Positions 25,702 to 36,094 of a stretch of DNA of 64,000 bases are shown piece by piece. The position numbers and the translations under genes were made by a program. How positions within the stretch are numbered: position 1 is the stretch's first letter; each line of letters begins with the position of its first letter. Below the pieces are notes generated by a model. The model worked only from the letters and a program-made list of their open reading frames with translations, was not told the DNA's origin and did no database searches. The DNA comes from an uncultured Porphyromonadaceae bacterium (lineage in GTDB: Bacteria > Bacteroidota > Bacteroidia > Bacteroidales > Muribaculaceae). The DNA is taken from NCBI GenBank assembly GCA_947177685.1, contig CAMWVE010000003.1, positions 1-64,000 of the forward strand. The letters are read 5' to 3'.

Positions 25702-28677
25702 TCAAAGTTCTATTTCCTTCTCTATGCTTGCCGGACCGTAAATCACAATCATGCGGTATTTGCCGTGCTTGAGGTCCGATACATCAATCTTCATCGGCGA
25801 CACATAGTTCACCGCCTTAACCATCTTCTCATCCTTACCATCGAAGAAGGCTACTCTGGCAGGAGTCTGCTCCGGCAGGGTCAGGCGGATGTAGCTGCCG
25901 TCCTGCGAACGGGTCACACGCATTGCCTCAAGCGCACGCGCATGGTTCAGAGGCAGATCCTCACGCGACGCCGGCACATAGCGCATGTCTACTCTGAGGG
26001 TGTTGCCTTTCACGTTCGACGGGCGGATATAGACGGTGTGGCGTGTCTCAGGCTCGCACTTCGACATGTCCACGGCAAGGTTCATACTGCAGATGGAATT
26101 ATCGAAATCAAGCGCCACATTATCGATATTGAATGTGATTTCCACCGGGGTGTCATCAGAGCTTTCCAGCTTCATGATGTAGCCCTTCATGGCAGACACC
26201 TTGCCTGAGGTGATGGAAGTCCAAGGTGATTCCGTAGGATTCTCGGCACGTTTGCGACCATCGTATTCACGAAGAATGTAGGTATGATTGATGCCCTCCT
26301 CCGAAGCGCAGGCAAATCCCTTTTCCATCAGGTCGCTGACCTTCTCCAGATCCAGATCCGAGGGGAAGGAGATGTAGTTCCACTCTCCGGGAACAAAGGT
26401 GTATTTAAGCAACAGTTTCTTTACATTGACGATGCCGTCCTTCACCACAGCCTGACCAACGGAGCCGGCGTTGCCGTAGACTATCAGCTCATCGATGTCA
26501 TGTCCTCCGATCAGCTCCTTACGTTCGTTTTCCCGGATAATCATCGCCCTGCGGATGCGGAACGAGCAGTAGCTCACCTCGGTGGGTTCATAGTCCTTGC
26601 TACCCGGCTGATAAGCCTCAACCACAACCACACCTTCAGAGGGGATATTGAAGAATGTCAGATTGCTATTATTGTCAATCCGCGCGTATTCCGAACCTGA
26701 AACCACACGATAAATGACCGGCAGACCGGATGATGCGGTGGCAGTAAGCGGCATGGTGAATGCCTGATAATTGTTAATTATCTCCTCATCCACCCACTCG
26801 ATGGTCTGGGGCAGACGTGTCTCGAAGCTGTAGTAGAAACGTGGAGCGCCGATGCAGACAATGTCGTTGGTGTTTCCGTCGCCACCATCCGTAAATGCAA
26901 GCTTAACGGTTTTTCCTGCCGCAGTGGACTGCAGGGGGAAATCCCATTCATACACTTTATCCCATGACACGTTTCCTGAGTTAAGATAGGGCTGCGACAC
27001 ACCGTTGTACAGTGCGAAACCGAGTCTGCCGCGGGTGGGATTGGAGATGACCTGACCGCCGACATCCACACTGAACCGGGTGAACTGCGACAGGTCGAGA
27101 GCAGTTGATGTCTCCACGAATCCGCCTGCATGCACACCGTAGCCTTTGCCATAGGTGTGGCGGGAGTTGCGCAGCGGTTCGGTTCCGTTATACGCTTTGT
27201 CGTAGAATGGAATATGCCACCCTACCCTGACGGTGCTTGCGGGAGTGATATCCGTGAGATAGACGAACGGCTCCTTCCCCTCGCAGAGTTTGCCGGCAAC
27301 CTCATCCTCGCCCGCGAACTTGTAAACCATCTGATACACTGTGGTGGTACCTTCCGGAACTGTGAGTGGTATGGCATAGACATTTTTCAGATTGCTGACG
27401 GCATACTTGTCCAGACCCTCCGTCACGAAATCCACGGATTTGATTTTGTTGAATCCCCGCACGTTGTCGTAGATGTCAACCGTGAGTTTTTCCAGTTCTT
27501 TTCCACGACGGTCAACGTAAATGTACATCGTCTGACCTGAGTTGTCCTCAGTGTTTTTGTGGGTGTAGAGATATTCGATTACCGGACCGAAGCGGAAATT
27601 ATAGGTCTGGGTGGCAGATGCCGGCGCATATTTTCTGTCACCGAGAGTCATTGCTTCCACTACGATTTCTCCGCTGTATCCATCCTTCGGACGCAGCACG
27701 TTACCCTCGATAGTGGCGATATCGGCACCTTTCACAATAGAATAGAAGATGTGTGTGCCGCCGGATGCGTATGCGCTCAGAGTCACTTCGGGCGCTTCAT
27801 CGAAGATGGTACCTCCGGGGGTGTCGAAGTGTATTGTCTGAGGCTCCTTCTTGGTGCCTGCATCTTCATTATAGTAGAAACGTGGAGCGCCGATGCAGAC
27901 AATGTCGTTGGTGTTTCCGTCGCCGCCATCCGTAAATTGAAGCTTCAACGTTTTGCCGGGCGCCGTGTTCTCCAGTGTGAAATCAATTGAAGTGACAGTC
28001 TGCCAAGTCACATTGCCGGTGTTTACGAATGGTTGATCCACGCCGTTGTACAGGCGGAAACCGAGCTTGCCGCGGGTAGGATTGGAGATGATCTGTCCGC
28101 CCACATCGGCACAGAAGCGGCTGAACTGCGACAGGTTGACACTCGTGTGGGTCTCCACATATCCTCCCGCATGAACGCCATAGCCTTTGGCGTAGGTCGA
28201 CCGGAGGGTGCGGAGTGGCTCGGTGCCATTATACGCAATGTCGTAATACGGGATATGCCATCCCACACTGATGGGTCCGCGGGTCAGGTCGGTCATGTAG
28301 ACGAACGGATCATTGCCATCGTAGAGCGGACTGGTCACCTCCTGACCGCCGACAAACTTGTATTTAGTCTGATACACCACTACATCTCCCGCCTCGGTTG
28401 TGACGGGCAGAGCATAAACATTCTCCAGACCGCTTACAGCATGGATTGCCAGATCTTCCGACAGAAGGTCGACCGTGGCTACATGCGAGAACCTGCGCAC
28501 ATCGGAATATATATCCAATGTGAATTTCTCAAGTTGCCCTTCCGGACTGATGTAGAAATATGCCGTGTTGGCGTTGTTGTAGAGATAATCTACCACAGGA
28601 CCCGATTCCTGTGCAATGGCTGCTGCCGGCAACAGAAGCGCCGACAGAGCCGATATTATATATTTGCGGATACTCAT
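25702..28677 (-). CDS. Secreted protein with two NPCBM-like carbohydrate-binding modules
   Basis: This 991-residue exported protein has a signal peptide (about residues 1-22) and a tandem duplication of a unit of about 270-300 residues (roughly 25-290 and 370-650). Each unit has a beta-rich front part followed by an NPCBM/NEW2-like module with VGWHIPYYD (or VGWHIPFYD), GYGVHAGG, FSRFCADVGGQ (or FTRFSVDVGGQ) and GNTNDIVCIGAPRFYY. NPCBM modules bind glycans, usually next to glycosidases, but no catalytic domain is visible here. A later region with GEWNYISFPSDLDLEK resembles the pre-sorting segments of T9SS cargo. The C-terminus (MIVIYGPASIEKEIEL) could be a sorting signal but is not a clear one. 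The start overlaps the upstream stop by four bases (ATGA). Confidence 0.8.
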   Translation of the reverse strand: MSIRKYIISALSALLLPAAAIAQESGPVVDYLYNNANTAYFYISPEGQLEKFTLDIYSDVRRFSHVATVDLLSEDLAIHAVSGLENVYALPVTTEAGDVVVYQTKYKFVGGQEVTSPLYDGNDPFVYMTDLTRGPISVGWHIPYYDIAYNGTEPLRTLRSTYAKGYGVHAGGYVETHTSVNLSQFSRFCADVGGQIISNPTRGKLGFRLYNGVDQPFVNTGNVTWQTVTSIDFTLENTAPGKTLKLQFTDGGDGNTNDIVCIGAPRFYYNEDAGTKKEPQTIHFDTPGGTIFDEAPEVTLSAYASGGTHIFYSIVKGADIATIEGNVLRPKDGYSGEIVVEAMTLGDRKYAPASATQTYNFRFGPVIEYLYTHKNTEDNSGQTMYIYVDRRGKELEKLTVDIYDNVRGFNKIKSVDFVTEGLDKYAVSNLKNVYAIPLTVPEGTTTVYQMVYKFAGEDEVAGKLCEGKEPFVYLTDITPASTVRVGWHIPFYDKAYNGTEPLRNSRHTYGKGYGVHAGGFVETSTALDLSQFTRFSVDVGGQVISNPTRGRLGFALYNGVSQPYLNSGNVSWDKVYEWDFPLQSTAAGKTVKLAFTDGGDGNTNDIVCIGAPRFYYSFETRLPQTIEWVDEEIINNYQAFTMPLTATASSGLPVIYRVVSGSEYARIDNNSNLTFFNIPSEGVVVVEAYQPGSKDYEPTEVSYCSFRIRRAMIIRENERKELIGGHDIDELIVYGNAGSVGQAVVKDGIVNVKKLLLKYTFVPGEWNYISFPSDLDLEKVSDLMEKGFACASEEGINHTYILREYDGRKRAENPTESPWTSITSGKVSAMKGYIMKLESSDDTPVEITFNIDNVALDFDNSICSMNLAVDMSKCEPETRHTVYIRPSNVKGNTLRVDMRYVPASREDLPLNHARALEAMRVTRSQDGSYIRLTLPEQTPARVAFFDGKDEKMVKAVNYVSPMKIDVSDLKHGKYRMIVIYGPASIEKEIEL

Positions 28678-31600
28678 TGTACTACAATTTTTGAAGTGTA
28701 ATTCTTGCCGCCCTCATGAATAGTGACGATATATACGCCGGTTTCAAGATAGACCGCGAAGGTGGGGGTGGTAGCCTGCTGGGTGATGATGTTGAGACCG
28801 GCAGGGGTGTAAATCCTGATGACGGCATCGCCCATCAAGCCTGACACCGTGCAGATGTGCTCGTCGACAACCACACTGTAATTATCAGCCGATACAGCAC
28901 CTGCGCCTGTCTCCAGATTATCGCTTATGTTCACCGCAAAACGATTGTTGTCCGCGCCGGGAACTGCAGTGAACTCGTAAGTGGGACCATCGGTTTCAGG
29001 ATTCCACAAGCTGCCTGTCTCGCGGTCATGCACAACCACCTTCTTGTTGGTCATGCCTTCCGATGAGAGGAGTTCCAGACGCAGCTCTCTGTCGTCAGGC
29101 GACTTCAGACCAAGGCTTACGACATTCTCCGGAGTGGTGCTTACGGTGGTTTCCTTGTCATCGCCCGTCATGGCATAGAGTTCAGGCGAGGATTCGGTCA
29201 TATTCCACATCTTGGGAGCATCTTCGTTAGTAACGAAATCACCGTTGGCATCCTTGGCGAGGTCCAGTGTCACGCGGTCATAACTCTTGTCATTGTCAGC
29301 CAGACCGAAGGTGATTGACTGTTTCTCGGTAACCTTGTAGGCGCGGGTGCGCTTGGTGGGTTCCACCTCCTTAGCTATAGGAGTGATTGTAAATTCTGCG
29401 TTATCTTCCATCACCTGAACGAAGTATGACTGGAAGGGATGAATCTGATGTGCCGCATTGTAGTCCGTCATGTCGAACACCTTGTAGTTGCCGGTTATCG
29501 GGTCGCACTGATAGATGAACTTGGTGACTGACTCGGCATCGTAGTCCACGTTCTGACTCTTGGTCAGGTTGATGTTGGTCAGATAGGGGTTGCCTATCAG
29601 GTTCCAGCCTTCATGAATCGTGCCTTCATCGGATGCGTGATGTTCGAGAGGTTCGTAGGTCACGGCTTCTTCCTTCAGCAGGTTTCCGTTACCGATGTTG
29701 AGCGAGTTGTCAAGATCAGTTATGACCTCAAGTTTCACCTGCTCCCCTTCGGGCATATAGCCTTGGATAAGTTCGGCACTCAATTCAAGATTCGCTACAG
29801 GCGATGTGGTGCGGAAGGTGTTGTTCTCGGACTGCGCGGATGCTGTCGACTTGCCAATCCGGCGCGATTTTTTCCGTGAGTTGGATTTCACAGACGTGCC
29901 GGGTGTCACGATATCACGGTGGTCGCCGTTTTCGAGTGTAAGCAGCACATAAGGCTCGAATATGACATTGAGCTTCAGTTCATTGGCGGTAGCACCTTCA
30001 AGGTTGAGTGTAATGGGGTTTATGCCGAACTTGTCCATCTTGTCCACATCGATGTTGATGTTGAACTGGTTTTCGGTAGCGGAGAAGTCGATGGTTTCCT
30101 GCGAAGGAGCGGCATAAGTTGTCTCGTTCACTCGCAAATATACCGGTACATCGTAGTTTCGGCTTAGAGCCATAACGTCGGCAATCACACCTATCGACGT
30201 TTCCTCACCGGTCAGCATCAGTGTGGGCACCTCTTCATTCTCATCATCATTGGAGAACTTCGAGGACACGGAGAGCGGGAACGACAGCTGCAGGATGGCA
30301 GGTCGCTGAGCCACCAGACCTCCCGTTTCATCAGGATAAGTGAAGAACATTATTTCCGATGCTTCGGTCAGATATGACATTGGCACACGGAATGTGGCCA
30401 CACCCTGCTCAACGTTATTTGCCGGAATAAATCCAGCAAGATGTTCGAGGGTGCCGGTGCGGCGCATAGCCACCGCCAGATGCTCGTCGCCGACAATCGA
30501 GCGGTGACGGTAGGTCATCGTGACGCTGTCAGTCTCCGCCGGTTTTTTGGCAGGCAACAGACGTTCCTTGTAGGTAAGACCGTAGAACTCCTGATTAATA
30601 GCTGAATATTGCTGGAAATCATGGTTCAGATAGCAGTATGGGGCACCGCGGAATACGCTGATGGTGGCACCGCGTCCTTTACCTGCCGGAAACTCTATGG
30701 CTACGGGCGACTCCTGATCGTTCACATTATAGAATGCTTTCGCATCGAAAGGAATAGGAGTAGGTTCACCAAATGTAACCGAACCCTTGAGGGCGGCGGT
30801 AGGCACAGGTATCAGTTCCTCACAGTTATAAACATCGCGCACTCGACCCTCCTCATCGGTGTAATCCATGTTGAGGTATGTGACGAGTCCCTTGTCATTG
30901 AGCGGAACGCCTGAGTACATATATCTGATGATTTCATCCTGAGAGAGTGAACGGCTCCATGCCGCCACCTGATCGTAGGCACCACAGAATTTATCATCAC
31001 TGTTGGAGTAGCCCAGACCTGAATTCTTTCCAAGGTAGAATCCGCCGATGCCCGAGGTGGTGTTAGCCCTGTATGAAGTGTTGGTGAAAGGCATGCCATC
31101 GAGATAGAACGATATTCCGCCGTTGCCTAATACAAGGGCATAGTGATGCCAGCGGTCAAGGGCTGTTTCGGCAGTCACCTTGAAATTAGCTTCATCTGCC
31201 CAGATGTCTCGTCCGTTCTGCGACAGCAGGAAGGCACCGTTACGCAGGCGCAGACCTGTCACACCGCCATTGTCACGGAAGGTCATGAGGCTAACGTCGC
31301 CCTGCAACACCTTGGCTGAGTCGATGCGGACCCATCCCATTATGGTTAATGCGTTGGTATTAAGCAGTGATTTGTAGTTGTTTGCTGAACCGACTCCGGC
31401 ATAACCGTTGTCGATTTTCATAGCCGTTCCAGCCGTACGGGGTGCTATACGGTTCTTCACCTCTATGGTCATGGGAATCATGGAGAGCGGAACCTTGCTG
31501 CCTACGGTGTCAACGGTGTTTGTGCCTCGGAGAGTCGTAACCACTGTGGTATTCAACGGACCGAGTTTGCTCAGATCCAGACGAAGCTCGCCCGTAGCCT

Positions 31601-34600
31601 TACCTTCGGCGAAGTAGAGTCCGCTGGGTTTGAGGATGCCGTCGGATTCTATTTCGTAAACGCCTGCAGGTTCAGGCAGATTCCCGAGGATGTTCGCTGA
31701 AAGGGCATAGGTTGATTTTGACTCGTCGTAGACCGGAAGCACTCCGTCGGGTCCGATGCCGTCTATCATTACTTCAATCGAAGGTTTGATCATGACAATC
31801 AGAATCTTCTTGTCCGCAACCTCTGAGAGTGTCACACCAGTCAGGCGGATTGAGCCGGTCCCGGCATTATATTCTGCCGAACCGATGTTCTCCCAAACCT
31901 GTTTGTTACCATTGATGTCTGATGTGTAAACTCGGTATTTCCTGTCGGGGTTAAACGAGTCGTCAACCGGATAGAAGTCCAGTATCAGGTCATTTTGGGC
32001 GATTCCGTCGAACGGATGAATCAGATAACCCATCCGGTGATAGTCGAAATAGTCCGTGTCGAGGTTGTCATCCTCGTTCTGCCACTGCGATGCGTCGAAC
32101 ACATACACGCCGTATTTGCCTGCAGGAGCACCGGCGGCAGCTTCGGCTACGTCAGCTGCACTGCTGAACGAAACCACATTTTTCTCACCGGAGCGGAATG
32201 TGTGTGCGGGTGAACTTACTTCCTCATAGCTTACATATCGAGCACAGGTGGGCACGGTCATCATGTTGTGAGATGTCACGGCATTTACCCTTGACTTGGG
32301 CGCTTTGAGCGAGAATGCCTCGCGGTCGTTTTCCAGAGTACCGCCGTTGAATGACCAGTAAGCCACCAGCCCATCCTTATTGTCGGCATTGGTCGAGTAC
32401 ATCTCGTGGCGCACCTGATTCTCGTCCAGAGCCATGGACCATATCTTGAGTTCGTCAATGCTTGCTTCTATGGTCCGCTTCTCGATACCGTCGCCGAACA
32501 GCGAGAGAATCATGCTGCTGTTGAGGGTGGCTTCGGGAACAATGCGTGTGCCTGAGGCAGCCTTCCTGCCATTGATGTAAAGCGCGATTTGTCCGTTACG
32601 CTCATGAGTCAGCGCTATGTGATTCCAACCGCCATAGTCTAAAGTGCCGCCGCGGATTGATGATGTCTGCGGGATAGAGGTTTCGTATCGCGGCTGGTTG
32701 ACAGAATATCTCGGTGAGTATTCAAATTTCAGCGAGCCGGCTTCTACCGTCAGATCCCAACCTTTGTTGTCGCCGTCGCGGGTGCGGTTGGTGAGAATAA
32801 CGCCGTCGCTGATGGGCTTGAGCCAGAAGTCGATGGTGAAATCATTGAAGAAATAGTCGAAGTAGCCTAAATCCACACGACCCTGACCATTGGAGTAGAG
32901 AACCTGACCGGGTGTCTTGACCACCGAGTTATTGAACGAGGCGTCGCCCTGCGGTGCGTTGTCCTCATTGTCAGGAGCTGTCGCCACTTCAGGAACCACG
33001 AACACAGCCGAAGTGGTCTTTACATCGGGTGATTCGCGCAGGGTGAGTTCAAGCTGAATGCGGTCGCCGGGATTGAGAGCGCGGCGCATGTACTGATAGG
33101 GGTTGTCGACCACCTCACCGTTAACGGTCCACTTATAGTAATAATATAGGGGTATAGTCCAGTTTGTATCGATGCCGATGGTGCGTCTGCCATCCTTGAA
33201 AGTATATTCTTTCAGGGCGAAACCGTTGTCGAAGAATCGGTCTGCCGGGTGTTCGAGGTCAGCACACCACACACCGCGTCCGTAGTCGCAGATGACCATT
33301 TCCTGAGTGGTGTAGTTGATCTCCACGTTCGTCGACTTGCCGCTGTTGTAGCCTTTGGTCCAGAAACGCCATGTCGAGGCATATCTGCCTTCCGCTTTGT
33401 CAAGACACTCAAGGATGTAGATGCCAGCACTGCCGGAGTGATAGAAGTACAGGTCACCTGAGCCTTCGTGGAAGAACAGCTGGGTGCAGGGAATGTTGGG
33501 AAGTCCCGTTCCCACAGGCTCGAAGCGTGATTCATTGACATATAGGCGGTTAACCTTACCTTGCTGCCCAAGATACAGTATGTCGCTGTTGTTAGGGTCA
33601 GTAGCGATCACGGTTCCGGAGAAGGTTGCCGGGCTGCCGTTGAACATAACATTCTCGAAACTGTTTCCGCCGTCGATTGAACGCTTGATTTTGTTGGAGC
33701 CGGTGACTACAAACACTGTGGAGCGGTTTTTGTCGCGGCAAAGACCGTACTTGCCGTTCCAACCCACGGTCTCGCCGATGACAGGTTCGAGTTTCACAAC
33801 GGTTTTGCCAAGGTCATCGCAGCGCGAGAACGACAGACCGCTTAATCCTGAGCGTGTCACGAACCAAGAGCCGGTGACCACATCGGCGCGGGTCTGCGCA
33901 TTGTACCACGAGCTCAGCGGCATGTTTTCCCAGCCTATGGAACCCATTCCGGAGAAGTAGACTGCTCCGGTGTAGGGGTTGACCCATGACTCACTGCCTT
34001 CGTATCCGCGCCAGCTGCCCCAGCGTCCGTAGCGGTAGGTCTGTCCGTCGATGTCCTGAGTGTTACCGGCGATACACTGATCACCGAACTCGTTGACAGC
34101 CACATGATAGAATAGCATCTGCCCCATATCGCCGCCGATCTGGCACCATTCTCCATTGTTGATATTGGGGTCCAGCATCAGCATACCGCCGTCCGAGCCG
34201 CGGAACACGCGTCCTGTCTTGTGAGAGCGTATGCAGTGGTTGTCAGCATTGTGGCGCGAGGCTGACACGGTGATGAATCTGCCGTCAGTGTGTTCTGCAG
34301 CAAGAGGTATTGCCCAGTGGTATTCCCTGAACGTCTTGCCACCGTCTGATGACTTTGCCGAACTCATGGAGCATCCGTAGAGTTTGTCCGTATCCATGAA
34401 GTTCACACCGAAGCCGCCGAGCCACACACTGGCGCACTCATTGCCGAACACGCAGCCTGAACCTATGCCGAACGCGAGGTCCTGCATGGTGGTCCATGTC
34501 TTGCCGGCATCTTCCGTGCGATATACGGCTGTGTAGTTGGCGCCGTAGCCGCTTGAGCCTGACGCAAACCACCATTGCTTGGGATTGTTGGGATTGATGA

Positions 34601-35843
34601 CCAAATCACCGACCTGATTCGCAGGGATGGGGAAAATGGCATCGTTATTGACGTCAGCACCGCGGTCACCGGAGTAAGTGGCATATCGGCGGTTGCCTGC
34701 CTCATCATACACCTTGAAGTGCATCTTCTTGATGTTGTATACGCGCTTGCCGTTGACCATGGTGCTCTTGGCGCCATCGTCAAAATACATTATCGAGCGC
34801 GATGTGGGCAGATAGATTTTATTTCGGTCAGTGGGGTCGGTCACTATATATTGGAACCACAGACCGCGTGTGCCGTTATTCGGGTGAATATCCTTGATGG
34901 AGTCAGGAACCTGCACGGCAGTCCATGTCTTGCAGGTGTCCTCGCTTATCCACAGTGTGCTATTCCAGTTTGTGGTCGTACAGCCTATGAATTTCAGATT
35001 GTTGTCAGCATCGCGGAAGCAGTCGCCTCGTTTGAAGCCTTTGTGTGTTGCACCGACAATCTTGCGCCATGTCTGACCGCCGTCACACGTTTCATAAACG
35101 GCTGAGTTGTTCATCATGGCGAACACATGGTCCCAGTCATCGGGGTCGACGGGGATTGAATAGCCGTTGACGCAGCTACGGTCGGCGCGAACCGGAATAC
35201 GGTCTGTGATGCACTCCCAGTGTTTGCCGCAGTCATCGGTTTTGAAGATACCGCCGCCGTCAGGACCCACATACAGTTTGTCAGGATCCTCGGGGTGAAG
35301 TGTTATCCAGCAGATACGGCCGCAACTGGGATTGAACTTGGGCTGACGGAAATAACCGGGGTTGCGTTCAGTGCCGGGTCGGTCCTTCGGGGGTATATAT
35401 TCAAGCGGGGGCCAATAGGCATTGAGCAGGTCAGCGGGAACCGTGGATTCCACGCTGCGACGCATCTTGGGGGTATACACCGTGTCCATGATCATGGCAA
35501 GTGTGTCACCGCCAACCATGCGGCGGATCATCGGTATCACCTCTTTGGCGTAATGCACATAGCCGTCTTTATAATGCACAGTCTTTTTGTCAGCGACGGT
35601 TTTCTTCATTACACTGACAATCTCCGTGCCGGTCCATCCTTCTTTAGCCAGATCAAGATAGACTCTTTCATCAAGCAAATCTTCCATTTCCACCTGTTGG
35701 AAAAGAGAATCAGGCATCAGTCGCACCTTATCTTCAAGTTTCCGGTTCTCGAACTCGGTTCCTGAGTTCGTTGTGGTCATGGCATAGATGCCACCTATTG
35801 CCATGAGGATAATGGAAGAAAACAATAGTGATTGTTTTACCAT
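28674..35843 (-). CDS. Giant secreted Asp-box propeller and LamG protein with T9SS sorting domain
   Basis: The protein has 2389 residues and a signal peptide at about 1-21. A unique helical segment follows (about 30-140). A long region (about 170-880) carries Asp-box repeats of the sortilin/sialidase type, e.g. TDDCGKHW, TCDGGQTW, TEDAGKTW, SSDGGKTF and SIDGGNSF, pointing to one or more beta-propellers. Two LamG-like concanavalin folds lie near residues 970-1165 and 1465-1680 (DFTIDFWLKPI; ALTIMGWVRIDS). After beta-rich linkers comes GWNLIGNPY. The last 75 residues (DAVIRIYTPAGLNI to TSKIVVQ) form a T9SS type A sorting domain. No catalytic residues are recognised, so a ligand-binding surface protein is likely. 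It is first in the unit with the NPCBM protein and the TonB receptor and has a full promoter at 35928. Confidence 0.85.
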   Translation of the reverse strand: MVKQSLLFSSIILMAIGGIYAMTTTNSGTEFENRKLEDKVRLMPDSLFQQVEMEDLLDERVYLDLAKEGWTGTEIVSVMKKTVADKKTVHYKDGYVHYAKEVIPMIRRMVGGDTLAMIMDTVYTPKMRRSVESTVPADLLNAYWPPLEYIPPKDRPGTERNPGYFRQPKFNPSCGRICWITLHPEDPDKLYVGPDGGGIFKTDDCGKHWECITDRIPVRADRSCVNGYSIPVDPDDWDHVFAMMNNSAVYETCDGGQTWRKIVGATHKGFKRGDCFRDADNNLKFIGCTTTNWNSTLWISEDTCKTWTAVQVPDSIKDIHPNNGTRGLWFQYIVTDPTDRNKIYLPTSRSIMYFDDGAKSTMVNGKRVYNIKKMHFKVYDEAGNRRYATYSGDRGADVNNDAIFPIPANQVGDLVINPNNPKQWWFASGSSGYGANYTAVYRTEDAGKTWTTMQDLAFGIGSGCVFGNECASVWLGGFGVNFMDTDKLYGCSMSSAKSSDGGKTFREYHWAIPLAAEHTDGRFITVSASRHNADNHCIRSHKTGRVFRGSDGGMLMLDPNINNGEWCQIGGDMGQMLFYHVAVNEFGDQCIAGNTQDIDGQTYRYGRWGSWRGYEGSESWVNPYTGAVYFSGMGSIGWENMPLSSWYNAQTRADVVTGSWFVTRSGLSGLSFSRCDDLGKTVVKLEPVIGETVGWNGKYGLCRDKNRSTVFVVTGSNKIKRSIDGGNSFENVMFNGSPATFSGTVIATDPNNSDILYLGQQGKVNRLYVNESRFEPVGTGLPNIPCTQLFFHEGSGDLYFYHSGSAGIYILECLDKAEGRYASTWRFWTKGYNSGKSTNVEINYTTQEMVICDYGRGVWCADLEHPADRFFDNGFALKEYTFKDGRRTIGIDTNWTIPLYYYYKWTVNGEVVDNPYQYMRRALNPGDRIQLELTLRESPDVKTTSAVFVVPEVATAPDNEDNAPQGDASFNNSVVKTPGQVLYSNGQGRVDLGYFDYFFNDFTIDFWLKPISDGVILTNRTRDGDNKGWDLTVEAGSLKFEYSPRYSVNQPRYETSIPQTSSIRGGTLDYGGWNHIALTHERNGQIALYINGRKAASGTRIVPEATLNSSMILSLFGDGIEKRTIEASIDELKIWSMALDENQVRHEMYSTNADNKDGLVAYWSFNGGTLENDREAFSLKAPKSRVNAVTSHNMMTVPTCARYVSYEEVSSPAHTFRSGEKNVVSFSSAADVAEAAAGAPAGKYGVYVFDASQWQNEDDNLDTDYFDYHRMGYLIHPFDGIAQNDLILDFYPVDDSFNPDRKYRVYTSDINGNKQVWENIGSAEYNAGTGSIRLTGVTLSEVADKKILIVMIKPSIEVMIDGIGPDGVLPVYDESKSTYALSANILGNLPEPAGVYEIESDGILKPSGLYFAEGKATGELRLDLSKLGPLNTTVVTTLRGTNTVDTVGSKVPLSMIPMTIEVKNRIAPRTAGTAMKIDNGYAGVGSANNYKSLLNTNALTIMGWVRIDSAKVLQGDVSLMTFRDNGGVTGLRLRNGAFLLSQNGRDIWADEANFKVTAETALDRWHHYALVLGNGGISFYLDGMPFTNTSYRANTTSGIGGFYLGKNSGLGYSNSDDKFCGAYDQVAAWSRSLSQDEIIRYMYSGVPLNDKGLVTYLNMDYTDEEGRVRDVYNCEELIPVPTAALKGSVTFGEPTPIPFDAKAFYNVNDQESPVAIEFPAGKGRGATISVFRGAPYCYLNHDFQQYSAINQEFYGLTYKERLLPAKKPAETDSVTMTYRHRSIVGDEHLAVAMRRTGTLEHLAGFIPANNVEQGVATFRVPMSYLTEASEIMFFTYPDETGGLVAQRPAILQLSFPLSVSSKFSNDDENEEVPTLMLTGEETSIGVIADVMALSRNYDVPVYLRVNETTYAAPSQETIDFSATENQFNINIDVDKMDKFGINPITLNLEGATANELKLNVIFEPYVLLTLENGDHRDIVTPGTSVKSNSRKKSRRIGKSTASAQSENNTFRTTSPVANLELSAELIQGYMPEGEQVKLEVITDLDNSLNIGNGNLLKEEAVTYEPLEHHASDEGTIHEGWNLIGNPYLTNINLTKSQNVDYDAESVTKFIYQCDPITGNYKVFDMTDYNAAHQIHPFQSYFVQVMEDNAEFTITPIAKEVEPTKRTRAYKVTEKQSITFGLADNDKSYDRVTLDLAKDANGDFVTNEDAPKMWNMTESSPELYAMTGDDKETTVSTTPENVVSLGLKSPDDRELRLELLSSEGMTNKKVVVHDRETGSLWNPETDGPTYEFTAVPGADNNRFAVNISDNLETGAGAVSADNYSVVVDEHICTVSGLMGDAVIRIYTPAGLNIITQQATTPTFAVYLETGVYIVTIHEGGKNYTSKIVVQ

Positions 35844-35927
35844 GCGGAAAAAGAATTGGTTTATTGAAAAATGTGTTATTTTATTGGTTTATAAGATTTT
35901 AACTCTGTCAATATGATATATTTAACG

Positions 35928-35959
35928 CAAAGATACACAAAATATACGACATAAGCAAA
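35928..35959 (-). promoter_or_regulatory. Promoter of the giant protein, NPCBM and TonB receptor unit
   Basis: On the minus strand, TTTG (35956-35959) lies exactly 20 bp upstream of TATCTTTG (35928-35935), a full consensus. Transcription would start near 35922, giving a leader of about 80 bases. Confidence 0.75.
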
Positions 35960-36040
35960 TACCCCGGTCCAATAAGCCTTGCTTTGTGTCACGCACCATG
36001 CCGCGAGACGCTCCCTCACCGTAACAGTCATGCTATGGAA

Positions 36041-36075
36041 CAAAAAAAAAGCGGCACCCGTGGGGCACCGCTTTT
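36041..36075 (-). terminator. Terminator of the M16 peptidase gene
   Basis: On the minus strand, AAAAGCGG and CCGCTTTT arms (36068-36075 and 36047-36054) with an inner CCC/GGG pair and a two-base internal mismatch form a hairpin. It is followed by a run of nine T (36042-36050). It lies 20 bp after the peptidase stop. Confidence 0.85.
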
Positions 36076-36094
36076 CATCATATTGAGGAATGTG

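Noticed and set aside
25672-26208. 178-residue plus-strand open frame antisense to the NPCBM gene
   Set aside because: It is a shadow of the GC-richer codon structure of the opposite gene, with no family match.
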